Positions 9,125 to 17,530 of a stretch of 64,000 nt of DNA are shown here, piece after piece; the stretch's first letter is position 1, and every line of letters begins with the position of its first letter. The translations under genes were made by a program, and so were the position numbers. Source of the DNA: Pseudomonas sp. SCB32 (GTDB lineage Bacteria; Pseudomonadota; Gammaproteobacteria; Pseudomonadales; Pseudomonadaceae); assembly GCF_009189165.1 (NCBI RefSeq), contig NZ_CP045118.1:3038001-3102000 (forward strand), read 5' to 3'. The notes below the pieces were generated by a model. The model saw only the letters and a list, made by a program, of their open reading frames with translations. It made no database searches and had not been told where the DNA came from.

Positions 9125-9958
9125 ATGGCCGAAGAGATCGCATCCCTGTTGTCAGTTGCCGCCCCTACCGCGCTTGCGCAGGCGGAGGGCGTTGGTACAG
9201 CGGCTCTCACCGGCACGGCCCTGCCGTTGGAGAACATCCATAACCTGCGCGACCTCGGTGGTCTGCAAAGCCGGGATGGCCGGCGTGTACGTACGGGCCG
9301 GCTGTTTCGCAGCGCCAATCCGGGCCTGGCCAGCCAGGCCGATATCGCACGACTGCAAACCCTTGGCCTCGACCGGGTGATCGATTTTCGCGCCCCTCAG
9401 GAAAAGTCCGCTGAAGAGGGCGGATTCGCCGACAGCTTCGATTGGCTGGCCCTTCCCGTGCAGGAAGGCAGCATCAGCCTTCAGGAGCTGTTGCCGAGAC
9501 TGCAAGGCGGCACGCGGCAGGACATGGATGACTTCATGCTGCAGGCCTATCGCGATTTTCCGGTCAGGTACCAGGCTGCCTTCGCCGCATTCATGAAGGA
9601 GGCCGAAGCCGGCCGGACCTTGCTCTACCACTGCAGTACCGGCAAGGATCGGACGGGCTTTGCGACCCTGCTGCTATTGTCGGCGTTCGAGGTGGCTCCG
9701 GAGGTGATCCTGGCCAACTACCTGGAATCGAATCACTGGAATCAGCGACTCATCCAGGGCCTGCTTGCGCGCCTGGCGCCTCTGGGTATCGCCGCCGAGG
9801 TGGCGATGCCCTTGCTGGAGGTTCGGGCTGGTTATCTTCAGGCGTCGATGCAGACCATCGAGCAGGAGTGGGGCAGTACTGCGGACTTCCTGCGCAAGGC
9901 GCTGTCGGTGGACGTCGAGTGCCTGCAGGCCAATTATCTCGAGGAAGGCGCCGGCTGA
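9125..9958 (+). CDS. Tyrosine/serine protein phosphatase family (Y_phosphatase3)
   Basis: 277 residues from ATG 9125, with GAGAG about eight bases upstream. The active-site loop HCSTGKDRTG carries the CX5R signature (Cys about 170, Arg about 176). The N-terminal half has the NLRDLGGL...GRLFRSANP segment typical of the family annotated as tyrosine phosphatase, which includes phosphoinositide- and protein-phosphatases. The first 30 residues are Ala-rich without a clear signal peptide, so it is probably cytoplasmic. It stands alone between a terminator and the convergent sulfatase-maturase gene; its link to the catabolic genes is unknown. Confidence 0.88.
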   Translation: MAEEIASLLSVAAPTALAQAEGVGTAALTGTALPLENIHNLRDLGGLQSRDGRRVRTGRLFRSANPGLASQADIARLQTLGLDRVIDFRAPQEKSAEEGGFADSFDWLALPVQEGSISLQELLPRLQGGTRQDMDDFMLQAYRDFPVRYQAAFAAFMKEAEAGRTLLYHCSTGKDRTGFATLLLLSAFEVAPEVILANYLESNHWNQRLIQGLLARLAPLGIAAEVAMPLLEVRAGYLQASMQTIEQEWGSTADFLRKALSVDVECLQANYLEEGAG

Positions 9959-9991
9959 CGGCGGCGTTGGCCGGCGTGCCCTTGCAGCGCC

Positions 9992-11251
9992 TTACAGCTT
10001 GATCAGCAGCGGGCCATGGAACGCCTGCATGATCAGCTCGGCGGGTTGGCCGTGGGCGACCAGCTTGGCCATGGCATTGAGGTACGGCGTGATGTGGCGG
10101 AAGTAGCGCTTGTAGCTCGCGCACAGGTAGTTGAGCCCGGGCGCGCCATCCGGTGTTTCGATGAAGCGGTTCTTCGGGCATTCCCCATTGCAGGCGAACA
10201 GGTAGTCGCATCGGCGGCAGTAGTCCGGCAGTGCCTCTTCCTTCGCCGCGCCGAATGCCTCCTGTGCGGGGGAGGCCAGTAGCGCGGCCGGGTCCTGCTC
10301 GGTGACGTTGCCCAGGCGGTACTCCGGGTACATGTAGTGGTCGCAGGAGTACAGGCTGCCGTCATGCTCGACTATCGCCGCCTTGCCGCAGCGCGGCGCG
10401 AACAGGCAGACGCTGGCCGGTAGCTGGCACCAAGCGGCCAGGGCCCACTCGAAGTTCATCACGTGGACGGTGCCGACATCCTGGCGCACCCATTCATCGA
10501 AGATGGCGACGAGAAACTCCCCGTAGGCCTCGGTCTCCACGCTTTGCGGCGTCACCTTTGCGGCGGGTGCCTGAACATCTCGCAGGCGTAGCTCGGGCGG
10601 GGTGGCGAAGTGTTGCCCACGGGCCATGTCAGGGGCTGTTGGAGCGCGCTCGACGACCGGGTTGAACTGGATATGCCGGGCACCAGCCTCCTTGAGGAAG
10701 CGGTAGACCTCCAGGGGGTATCGCGTGGTCTCGCGGGCCACGGTGACCAGCACGTTGTAGGGGATCGCGTACTGCTGCAACAGACGCAGTCCCCGCAGGG
10801 TGTTGTCGAAGCTGGAGCGGCCGCGTTTGTCCGGCCGGTGCAGGTCATTCAGCTCTCGTGGACCGTCGAGGCTGATGCCGACCGTAAAATTCTCCTTTGC
10901 CAGGAAACTGCCCCAGGCATCGTCCAGCAGCGTGCCATTGGTCTGCAGGGTGTTGCGGATCGCCTTGCCCGTGGCGAATTCCCGTTGATAGGCCAGGGCG
11001 CGCTGGAAGAACTCCACGCCCAGCAGCGTGGGCTCGCCACCCTGCCAGGTGAACTCCACTTCAGGGCTGTTCTGACTGGCGATGTAGCGCTGCACAAAGG
11101 CCCGCAGCACCTCGTCCGACATGCGAAAACGATTGTCCCGGGGGTGGAACTGCTCCTTCTCTAGGTAGAAGCAGTAATCGCAGTCGAGGTTACACATCGG
11201 CCCGACGGGCTTGGCCATCAGGTGCATGCCTTGAAGCTGGGTCTCGTTCAT
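9992..11251 (-). CDS. Anaerobic-type sulfatase-maturating enzyme (radical SAM, AtsB-like)
   Basis: 419 residues. The radical-SAM cluster motif CNLDCDYC (Cys 20, 24, 27) is followed by the FYLEKE segment typical of anSME. The C-terminal SPASM region supplies further Fe-S ligands (CGKAAIVEHDGSLYSCDHY and CRRCDYLFACNGECPKNRF). Known members oxidise a Cys or Ser in the sulfatase motif to formylglycine in the cytoplasm without O2. The sulfatase at 12153-14513 has a Ser at that position, which requires this class of enzyme. It is the last gene of the minus-strand block, 24 bases behind the SDR. Confidence 0.95.
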   Translation of the reverse strand: MNETQLQGMHLMAKPVGPMCNLDCDYCFYLEKEQFHPRDNRFRMSDEVLRAFVQRYIASQNSPEVEFTWQGGEPTLLGVEFFQRALAYQREFATGKAIRNTLQTNGTLLDDAWGSFLAKENFTVGISLDGPRELNDLHRPDKRGRSSFDNTLRGLRLLQQYAIPYNVLVTVARETTRYPLEVYRFLKEAGARHIQFNPVVERAPTAPDMARGQHFATPPELRLRDVQAPAAKVTPQSVETEAYGEFLVAIFDEWVRQDVGTVHVMNFEWALAAWCQLPASVCLFAPRCGKAAIVEHDGSLYSCDHYMYPEYRLGNVTEQDPAALLASPAQEAFGAAKEEALPDYCRRCDYLFACNGECPKNRFIETPDGAPGLNYLCASYKRYFRHITPYLNAMAKLVAHGQPAELIMQAFHGPLLIKL

Positions 11252-11275
11252 GGAGTTTGCGACCGGGTTGGGAGA

Positions 11276-12109
11276 TCAGAGATAACCGATCTTGCGCGCA
11301 TCGTTGAGCACGATGCGCCGCAGCAGGCCGACCGAGATGCGCCGGAGCTGGAAGATCAGGCGGGCGAAGGGGCCGACCAGTACCAGGTCGCGTCCTTCCT
11401 GTACCGCCCGGACCATGCTCCGGGCCACCTGGTCCGGGCTGCAGCCCTTGCGCTGGTAGTAGTCCTGTAGCCGGGCGATCTGCTCGCTGCCCACCGATGG
11501 GGCGATGTTCCCGTGGATGGCCACGATCGGCGTGTTGATCACCCCGGGGCAGACGGTGGTGACCTGGACCTGGGTATCGCTCAGCTCCATCTTCAACACT
11601 TCGCTCAGGCCGTAGACGGCATGCTTGGACGCGGCATAGGCGGCCATGCTGGGGGAGGGGAAGAGAGCCGCCGCCGAGGCCACGTTGATCACCTGGCGCG
11701 GGCCGTCAGCCTCGATCATGTGCGGGATGAAGCTGTAGCAGCCATGCACCACGCCCATCAGGTTGATGTTCATGACGCGCTGCCAGTGCTTCAGATCGCT
11801 GTCCAGGAAGCGTCCCAGGTAACCGACGCCGGCGTTGTTGATCAGCACGTCGAGCGCGCCGTGGTTGAAACGCACCTGGGCTGCCAGTTCCGCCATGGCG
11901 ACGGCATCGGTGACGTCCGTGCAGTAGGTGACGCAGGTTCCGCCGGCGCTCACCAGTTGTTGGCGCAGCGCTTCCAGGCCCTGGGCGTCGATGTCGCACA
12001 GCAGCAGCGTGGCGCCGTGGCGGGCGAACGCCAGCGCCGTGGCGCGGCCGATGCCGGAGGCGGCTCCGGTGATCAGGACTGTTTTGTTGCTCAGGTCGGC
12101 AATAGCCAT
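11276..12109 (-). CDS. Short-chain dehydrogenase/reductase
   Basis: 277 residues. ATG 12109 is chosen for the GGAGAC site just upstream; a longer frame running back to 12259 would overlap the sulfatase gene. Classical SDR motifs: VLITGAASGIGRATALAF (cofactor loop), INNAGVGYLG, a Ser in NVASAAALF, and YAASK for catalytic Tyr and Lys. The extended C-terminus with VARSMVRAVQEGRDLVLVGP resembles SDRs of lipid/steroid-type catabolic operons. It probably oxidises a hydroxyl of the operon's substrate or an acyl-CoA intermediate. It lies between the sulfatase and its maturase. Confidence 0.88.
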   Translation of the reverse strand: MAIADLSNKTVLITGAASGIGRATALAFARHGATLLLCDIDAQGLEALRQQLVSAGGTCVTYCTDVTDAVAMAELAAQVRFNHGALDVLINNAGVGYLGRFLDSDLKHWQRVMNINLMGVVHGCYSFIPHMIEADGPRQVINVASAAALFPSPSMAAYAASKHAVYGLSEVLKMELSDTQVQVTTVCPGVINTPIVAIHGNIAPSVGSEQIARLQDYYQRKGCSPDQVARSMVRAVQEGRDLVLVGPFARLIFQLRRISVGLLRRIVLNDARKIGYL

Positions 12110-12121
12110 GGTCGTCTCCGC

Positions 12122-12142
12122 GGGCCGCACGGCGTGCGGCCC
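12122..12142 (-). other. Intercistronic hairpin between sulfatase and SDR genes
   Basis: Perfect arms GGGCCGCAC (12122-12130) and GTGCGGCCC (12134-12142) with a 3-base loop lie between the sulfatase stop and the SDR ribosome binding site. With no T tract, it may limit read-through or stabilise the upstream mRNA. Confidence 0.5.
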
Positions 12143-12152
12143 TTGAGTCTGG

Positions 12153-14513
12153 TCAGGGGAGGTAGCTGATGTGCAGGTCCTGCACCTTGCCGTTGAGGGC
12201 GAAGGGCGCGCGCTCGAAGTAATCCAGCGATACCGGCGAGCCCAGGTCCTCCGCGACATCGAAGGTTTCGCTGGCGGTGAAGGTCAGCGGCGGCGAGAAG
12301 GGCGTGACGCCGGTGGCCACTTCCTCACCGTTGACTTTCAGCGTCAGCTTCACCGGCGAACCGGGCTTGGCGTCGGTCGGCTCCGTGAGCACTTCGATCT
12401 GCGCGTCCCCGGCGGCCAGGGGGCGTTCGGAGCGCAACTTGATGCGGGCGATGGCCAGGTCGTTGTACTCGTAGTTCACATGCCCCTCGTCCAGGTAGAG
12501 CGTCACCCCACCGCCGATGCCGCCGAGCGCGTAGATCACGCCGCTGGCCTTGTCGGGCAGCTGGATGTTGGCGCGGACGCTGCTGTGGCGGCTGCGCAGG
12601 TTGGGCGCGGCAAACTCCGGCAGGCGGTTGACCCGCTCGTTGAAATGCCATTCCTTGCGGTCGCCACGGGCGAGCACGGACGGGTTGAGGAAGGGATACA
12701 GGCCCGCACCGATGGGGTAGACGTGGTTGGCCTTGGCCTGCACATCGAACTCTGTCTTGAGTTCGGCGAGCTTCTCCGGGAATTTCTCCGAGAGGTCGTT
12801 CGCCTGGGAGTAGTCGTTGCTGAGGTCGTACAGCGCCCAGTGGTCGTTCTGCGGATTCCAGCCCATGAACTGAGAGAAGCCCTGCACCCAGGGTTTGCGC
12901 GGGCCGAACACCGAGGCTATCCAGCCGTCCTTGTAGATGCCACGGCTGCCGAGCACCTCGAAGTACTGCGCCGGCTTGCGCGACTCGGCCTGGGCATCGG
13001 CAAAGGTGTAGCGCAGGCTGACCCCGTCCAGCGGGTCCTGGGCCACGCCGTTGACCGATTTAGGCGGGGTGATGCCGAGGATGTCGTAGACGGTCGGGGC
13101 GATATCGTTCACGTGGTGGAACTGCTTTCGCACCGCCTTATCCGCGCTGATGCCCTTGGGCCAGGAAATGGCCAGCGGGGTGCGCGTGCCGCCGAAGTAG
13201 CCGGCCACCAGCTTGGTGCCGGGGAAGGGGCCGGAGCCCGCCCAGGCCCAGGCGGCGTTGTACATGCTTTCGAGCTTGGCGCCGCCCAGTGCCGGCAGTC
13301 CGCCGTACATGCCGTCGAGCACCTTCAGCTGCTGTTCCTTGGGAACCGGGATGCCGTTCTGGGCGAGCAGCTCGTTGATGGTGCCTTCCATGCCCTCCGC
13401 CGATGCGCCGTTGTCGCCGAACACGTAGAAGATCAGGGTGTTGTCGCGTTTTCCCTCCTGTTCGAGTTCATCCAGGATCTTGCCGGCCTGGGTGTCGGCA
13501 TGCTCCATGAAGCCGGCATAGACCTCCATCAGGCGGGCCTGGTAGCGCTTCTGCTCGGGGCTCAGGCTGTCCCACGCGGGGAGTTCGGCCGGGCGCGGCG
13601 TGAGCTGGGCGTTCTGCGGAATGAAGCCGAGCGCCTTCTGGCGCTTGAAGGTTTCCTCGCGGTAGCTGTCCCAGCCGGAGTCGAACTTGCCCTTGTACTT
13701 GTCCGCCCACTGCGCGTTGACCTGGTGCGGGCCGTGCACGGCGCCGGGCGCCCAGTAGAGGAAGAAGGGCTTGGAGGGGGCGAAGTTCTGGTGGTCCTGC
13801 AGCCAGTCGATGGCCTGCTCGGCGAGGTCTTCGCTCAGGTGGTAGCCGGGCTTGCGCGGCGGCTCGATCGGCGTGGTGTTGCGATAGAGGCGCGGCTCGT
13901 ACTGGGAGGTCTCGCCGGCGAGGAAACCGTAGAAGTATTCGAACCCGTAGCCGGTTGGCCAGGTGTCGAAAGGCCCGGCCGCAGTGGTGTCGCGGGTGGG
14001 CGTGTTGTGCCACTTGCCGAAGGCTGCGGTGCTGTAACCGTAGTCCTTGAGCACCTCGGCGATGGTCGCCGAGCTCTTGGGGATTTCGCCGGTATAGCCG
14101 TCCCAGTCGGTGGCCAGCTCAGCGATGACGCCATTGCCGACGCGATGGTGGTTGCGCCCGGTGAGCAGCGCCGCGCGCGTGGCGGAGCTGATTGCGGTGG
14201 TGTGGAAGGCGTTGTAGCGGATGCCGCTGTCGGCGACCCGGCTCAGGGTCGGCGTATGGATGCCGCCGCCGACGGTGTCCGCCTGCGCGAAGCCGGCGTC
14301 ATCGAGCATGATCACCAGGATGTTCGGCGCGTCCTTGGGCAGGTGCGACGGCGCCTGCCGTTGCTGGTGCCTGGATTCCTGCAGGGTCGGCTTGGCATCG
14401 CTGGCCGAGGGAGTAGGAGGGAAAGGCAGGCTGTCCTGGGCTGTCGCGACTGGGCTGCCGAGCAGCGCCCCAACAGCGACGGCAAGCTCCCCTGCACCGG
14501 GTTTCTTGATCAT
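12153..14513 (-). CDS. Exported arylsulfatase, Ser-type formylglycine motif
   Basis: 786 residues. N-terminal export signal (hydrophobic AVAVGALLGSPVATAQ), then the alkaline-phosphatase/sulfatase fold. Metal ligands begin with NILVIMLDDAGFAQ (Asp 71-72). The modification motif reads ISSATRAALLTG: the residue to be converted is Ser 109 in an S-x-A-x-R context, as in Klebsiella AtsA, rather than Cys in CxPxR. The GKWH segment is also present. Length fits the large arylsulfatase subfamily. It would hydrolyse a sulfate ester in the periplasm, but the maturase is cytoplasmic, so modification must precede export. Substrate is unknown. Confidence 0.93.
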   Translation of the reverse strand: MIKKPGAGELAVAVGALLGSPVATAQDSLPFPPTPSASDAKPTLQESRHQQRQAPSHLPKDAPNILVIMLDDAGFAQADTVGGGIHTPTLSRVADSGIRYNAFHTTAISSATRAALLTGRNHHRVGNGVIAELATDWDGYTGEIPKSSATIAEVLKDYGYSTAAFGKWHNTPTRDTTAAGPFDTWPTGYGFEYFYGFLAGETSQYEPRLYRNTTPIEPPRKPGYHLSEDLAEQAIDWLQDHQNFAPSKPFFLYWAPGAVHGPHQVNAQWADKYKGKFDSGWDSYREETFKRQKALGFIPQNAQLTPRPAELPAWDSLSPEQKRYQARLMEVYAGFMEHADTQAGKILDELEQEGKRDNTLIFYVFGDNGASAEGMEGTINELLAQNGIPVPKEQQLKVLDGMYGGLPALGGAKLESMYNAAWAWAGSGPFPGTKLVAGYFGGTRTPLAISWPKGISADKAVRKQFHHVNDIAPTVYDILGITPPKSVNGVAQDPLDGVSLRYTFADAQAESRKPAQYFEVLGSRGIYKDGWIASVFGPRKPWVQGFSQFMGWNPQNDHWALYDLSNDYSQANDLSEKFPEKLAELKTEFDVQAKANHVYPIGAGLYPFLNPSVLARGDRKEWHFNERVNRLPEFAAPNLRSRHSSVRANIQLPDKASGVIYALGGIGGGVTLYLDEGHVNYEYNDLAIARIKLRSERPLAAGDAQIEVLTEPTDAKPGSPVKLTLKVNGEEVATGVTPFSPPLTFTASETFDVAEDLGSPVSLDYFERAPFALNGKVQDLHISYLP

Positions 14514-14586
14514 GTGGGCTGTCCGTTTCTTGTTTTAGGTAAGGAGCCCGCCGGGCGCGGAGGCCCGCGGGCCGGGGAGGGTGGGA

Positions 14587-15063
14587 TCAGGCGGCGAAGC
14601 TGGTGATGTCCTTGGCTTCGATGCCATTGGCCTGGCAGTAGGCGAGGTACCGTTCGACGCCGCTCTTCCAGTTTTCGATGGCGAACAGGTTGTCGTTTTC
14701 GTCGAAGTACAGGAGGTCGCCCTGGGTGATGTTCAGGGTGATGATCTCGTCGCCGTACTCGGTCAGGGCGATGGGGGTATGGCGGGTGCCGGCGGTCTCG
14801 AAGACCACGCCACCTTCGCGGGAAATCCAGTCATGCTCGATGTATTTCCAGGCGCCCTTGATGGTGTAGACGATCACCGTGCCGGAATGATGGTGCTTGG
14901 GCAGTGTGGCCCCCGCCGGCACCTTGAGCAGGGTGATGGTTTCGCCTCGCACCGGGTCGCATTTGATGTACTTGAGCAGCACATCATTGCTGTAGGGGGC
15001 GAAGGGAATCCAGGGGAGATCCTCGTCATTGATGGCGGCAGTGTCGATCGATTCGTAAAGCAT
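14587..15063 (-). CDS. Cupin-domain protein, 2,4'-dihydroxyacetophenone dioxygenase-like
   Basis: 158 residues. ATG 15063 is preceded by AAGGAG about nine bases upstream. One cupin barrel: the metal-binding part of motif 1 reads LPKHHHSGTVIVYTIKG, with adjacent His as Fe ligands, and motif 2 includes AGTRHTPIAL. The opening (DLPWIPFAPYSNDVLLKYIKCD) fits the ChrR-like/2,4'-dihydroxyacetophenone dioxygenase group, which cleaves a C-C bond of a hydroxy-ketone. The actual substrate here is unproven. It is the first gene of the cupin-sulfatase-SDR-maturase run, with a GC-rich palindrome (GGCCCGCGGGCC at 14562-14573) between it and the sulfatase. Confidence 0.85.
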   Translation of the reverse strand: MLYESIDTAAINDEDLPWIPFAPYSNDVLLKYIKCDPVRGETITLLKVPAGATLPKHHHSGTVIVYTIKGAWKYIEHDWISREGGVVFETAGTRHTPIALTEYGDEIITLNITQGDLLYFDENDNLFAIENWKSGVERYLAYCQANGIEAKDITSFAA

Positions 15064-15122
15064 GGGGGAACGCTCCTTGGCACAGGTTCGACATGGGTTT
15101 GGAACTCGTGGTCGATTGTGCT

Positions 15123-15160
15123 GGGGGGGCCGACTGTTCACCCCCCTCTCACCCGGGGGT
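15123..15160 (-). promoter_or_regulatory. G7-N11-C6 tract pair plus CCCGGGGG, candidate operator
   Basis: In the 100-base gap upstream of the cupin gene there are seven G (15123-15129), then six C (15141-15146) after 11 bases, and then ACCCGGGGGT (15151-15160). The position, 60-97 bases before the cupin ATG, fits an activator region. The resemblance to the tract element at 935-956 suggests common control, but spacing and orientation differ. Confidence 0.35.
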
Positions 15161-15163
15161 ATC

Positions 15164-15958
15164 TCAGCTCAAGCGGCGCACCAGGGCCGGGTAGCTGTTG
15201 GGCAGCAAGCGCACCAGCCAGTAGATGGTGCGGGAGAGGTGTCCGGTGAGAATGCGTTTCCTGCCCTTGCGCAGGCCGCGGATGATGTCGGCGGCGCAGG
15301 TTTCCGGCGGGGTCACCAGCATCTTCTCCGCCTGGCCGGCGAATTTGTCTTCTTCGGCCCCCGCTGCCGCCACCCGCCGGCCGGCGCGCTCGATGTTGGT
15401 CCTGATGCCCCCCGGATGCACGCAGACCGCGCGCACTCCGGTGCCCTCCAGCTCCTGCCATAGGCATTCGGTGAGGCCGCGCACGGCGAACTTGGACATG
15501 TTGTAGGCGCTCTGGCAGGGGAAGGCGAGCAGGCCGAACACGCTGGAGATGTTCACGATGCAGCCTTCGCGCTGCTCCAGCATCATCGGCAGGAAGGCCT
15601 TGGTGCCGTAGAGCACGCCGTAGAGGTTGAGGTTCAGCTGCCACTCGTACTCATCCACGGAGGTATTGGCCACCGTGCCGACCACGGTGGCCCCCGCGTT
15701 GTTGATCACATAGTGGACGCCGCCGAAATCGCGCCGCACCTGCTCCGCGTGGGCGAACACCTCCGTGCGGGAACTGGCATCGAGTTTGTAGCCCTGGGCA
15801 GATGTATTGGCGGGCAGCAATCGCAGGGTTTCCTGCAGGGCGCTCTCGTTGATGTCGGACAGCGCCAGGCGCGCACCGGCCTGGGCGAGCTGCCGTGCCA
15901 GCGCGCGGCCGATACCGGAGCCGGCGCCGGTGATGACCACCACCTTGTTCTCGAACAT
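15164..15958 (-). CDS. Short-chain dehydrogenase/reductase
   Basis: 264 residues from ATG 15958, which has AGAGG eight bases upstream. ATG 15964, overlapping the previous stop as ATGA, is an alternative adding two residues. SDR hallmarks: VVITGAGSGIGRALA, INNAGATVVG, catalytic Ser in NISSVFG, Tyr and Lys in YNMSK. The C-terminal YWLVRLLPNSYPALVRRLS tail resembles SDRs that associate with membranes in fatty-acid or steroid operons. Probably a hydroxyacyl or sterol-like dehydrogenase of the same pathway as the neighbouring ligase and thiolase. Confidence 0.88.
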   Translation of the reverse strand: MFENKVVVITGAGSGIGRALARQLAQAGARLALSDINESALQETLRLLPANTSAQGYKLDASSRTEVFAHAEQVRRDFGGVHYVINNAGATVVGTVANTSVDEYEWQLNLNLYGVLYGTKAFLPMMLEQREGCIVNISSVFGLLAFPCQSAYNMSKFAVRGLTECLWQELEGTGVRAVCVHPGGIRTNIERAGRRVAAAGAEEDKFAGQAEKMLVTPPETCAADIIRGLRKGRKRILTGHLSRTIYWLVRLLPNSYPALVRRLS

Positions 15959-15960
15959 GT

Positions 15961-16251
15961 TCATTTCCTCTGCAGAGGGTATTGGGCCGACATCGCATCG
16001 GTGTTCCGGCGCAGGGGCCACCAATGCAGGAAGCCGAACAGCAGTGTGAGCAGCAGGCTTGCGGCCAGGGAGCCCGGATAGCGGCGCACCGTACGCAGCA
16101 TCAGCAGCGCTTCCAGCGCATGGCCGGCCAGCAGGATCGCGGCTGCATACAGCAGCGGCGTCTGCAGCCCGTACGGCAGGCGAGCGAACAGGCCGGCGAG
16201 GGCCAGTGCGTAAATGGCCAGGCAACCGGCCTTCAGGATCGTGCTTATCAT
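15961..16251 (-). CDS. Small integral membrane protein (DUF1145-like)
   Basis: 96 residues with three hydrophobic helices (LKAGCLAIYALALAGLF, LLYAAAILLAGHALEALLML and LAASLLLTLLFGFLHWW) and basic connectors. Its stop overlaps the possible first ATG of the following SDR and it starts 13 bases after the thiolase, so it belongs to the operon. It resembles the small Pseudomonas DUF1145 membrane family; function unknown. Confidence 0.75.
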   Translation of the reverse strand: MISTILKAGCLAIYALALAGLFARLPYGLQTPLLYAAAILLAGHALEALLMLRTVRRYPGSLAASLLLTLLFGFLHWWPLRRNTDAMSAQYPLQRK

Positions 16252-16264
16252 CGGAGCCTCCTCG

Positions 16265-17503
16265 TCATTTGCTCAGGATGTGGATGGCCAGTGCGGCTTC
16301 CTCTACACCCTGCAGGCCGCCGCCGTTTTCCTGGATCGCATGGCGCGCGCCTTCTACCTGGCGAGCGCCGGCTTCCCCGCGCAATTGCGTCACCAGCTCA
16401 TATAACTGGCCGATGCCGGTGGCGCCCAACGGGTGCCCCTTGGATTCGAGCCCGCCGGAGGTGTTGATCGGGATGCGTCCGCCAAGCGTGAAGTCGCCAC
16501 GCTCGGCCGCCGGGCCGCCTTCTCCCAGGGGCGCCAGGCGAAGATTTTCCGCCTGGATGATTTCGCCCATGGCCGAGGCATCGTGCACCTCGGCCACATG
16601 CATGTCCTCCGGCCCCACGCCGGCCATCTCGTAGGCCAGGTCCGCGGCCCGCCGGCCGACATGCAGGTCCGGCCGCTCCAGGGGCCGGTGGCTGAAACTC
16701 TGGATCACGCTGGCGGCCACGCGGATGCAGCGGCTCCTGTCCGCGCCGATGCGCTTGAGACCCTCTTCGGTGCACAGGATGACCGCCGCCGCGCCGTCGG
16801 AGAGCGGGGCGCACATCGGCAGGGTGATGGGGTAGGTGATGGGCGGTGCGGCGAGGATTTCCTCCACCGAGAACGGCTGGCGGAACTGCGAGTAGGGGTT
16901 GTGTACCGAGTGGCCGTGGTTCTTGGCGGATACCGATGCGATCTGTCGCTGTGTGGTGCCGAAGGTCTTCATGTGGAAGCGGCACATGGCCGCGTAGATG
17001 GCCATGAACTTGCTGTACGGCCGATCCGATTCCGAGCCTTCGGGGATCTCCACCCCTTCGCCCATCTTCACCAGGGTCTGGTAATTCTCCTGCGCCCGCG
17101 AAACATCCCAGCCGCCCTCGAAAATGGCGAAGGCCTTGGCCTTGTCGGGAATGTTCATCTTCTCCGCACCCAGGGCCAGGGCCACGTCGGTGACGCCGGC
17201 CTTCAGGCTCTGCACGGCCAGGTTGACCGCGGAGCTGCCCGAGGCGCAGGCGTTCTCCACGTTGAAGATCGGGATGCCGCTGATACCGATCCTGCTGAAA
17301 ACCACCTGCCCGGGGATGGAAATCTGCCCCTGCAACAGACCGTTGGTCATGCCCGAGTAGTAGGCCACGCCGATGTCGTCGCTGCGGCAGCCGGCATCCT
17401 TCAGCGCACTGTGCAGGGCCTCCCGGGCCAGGTCCTCGATGCTGCGGTCCGGATGCCGACCGAATACGGTCATGGCGATGCCGGCAATGTAGATAGTGCT
17501 CAT
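16265..17503 (-). CDS. Thiolase (acetyl-CoA acetyltransferase, SCP-x type)
   Basis: 412 residues. ATG 17503 follows an ACAGG/GAGAA stretch; the frame could run 24 bases further back but without a better site. All thiolase residues are present: nucleophile NACASGS (Cys 86), EVHDAS block, GHPLGATG (His) and the QLRGEAGARQVEGARHA tail with ENGGG. It would cleave a 3-ketoacyl-CoA to a shortened acyl-CoA plus acetyl- or propionyl-CoA. It is the intact counterpart of the Cys-less homologue at 1044-2192 and sits between the ligase (27-base gap) and the small membrane protein. Confidence 0.93.
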   Translation of the reverse strand: MSTIYIAGIAMTVFGRHPDRSIEDLAREALHSALKDAGCRSDDIGVAYYSGMTNGLLQGQISIPGQVVFSRIGISGIPIFNVENACASGSSAVNLAVQSLKAGVTDVALALGAEKMNIPDKAKAFAIFEGGWDVSRAQENYQTLVKMGEGVEIPEGSESDRPYSKFMAIYAAMCRFHMKTFGTTQRQIASVSAKNHGHSVHNPYSQFRQPFSVEEILAAPPITYPITLPMCAPLSDGAAAVILCTEEGLKRIGADRSRCIRVAASVIQSFSHRPLERPDLHVGRRAADLAYEMAGVGPEDMHVAEVHDASAMGEIIQAENLRLAPLGEGGPAAERGDFTLGGRIPINTSGGLESKGHPLGATGIGQLYELVTQLRGEAGARQVEGARHAIQENGGGLQGVEEAALAIHILSK

Positions 17504-17530
17504 CCTGTTCTCACCTTCTCGAGCCACTGC

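Noticed and set aside
12171..14606. 811-codon plus-strand frame opposite the sulfatase
   Set aside because: A shadow caused by high-GC third positions; the minus strand carries clear sulfatase motifs.
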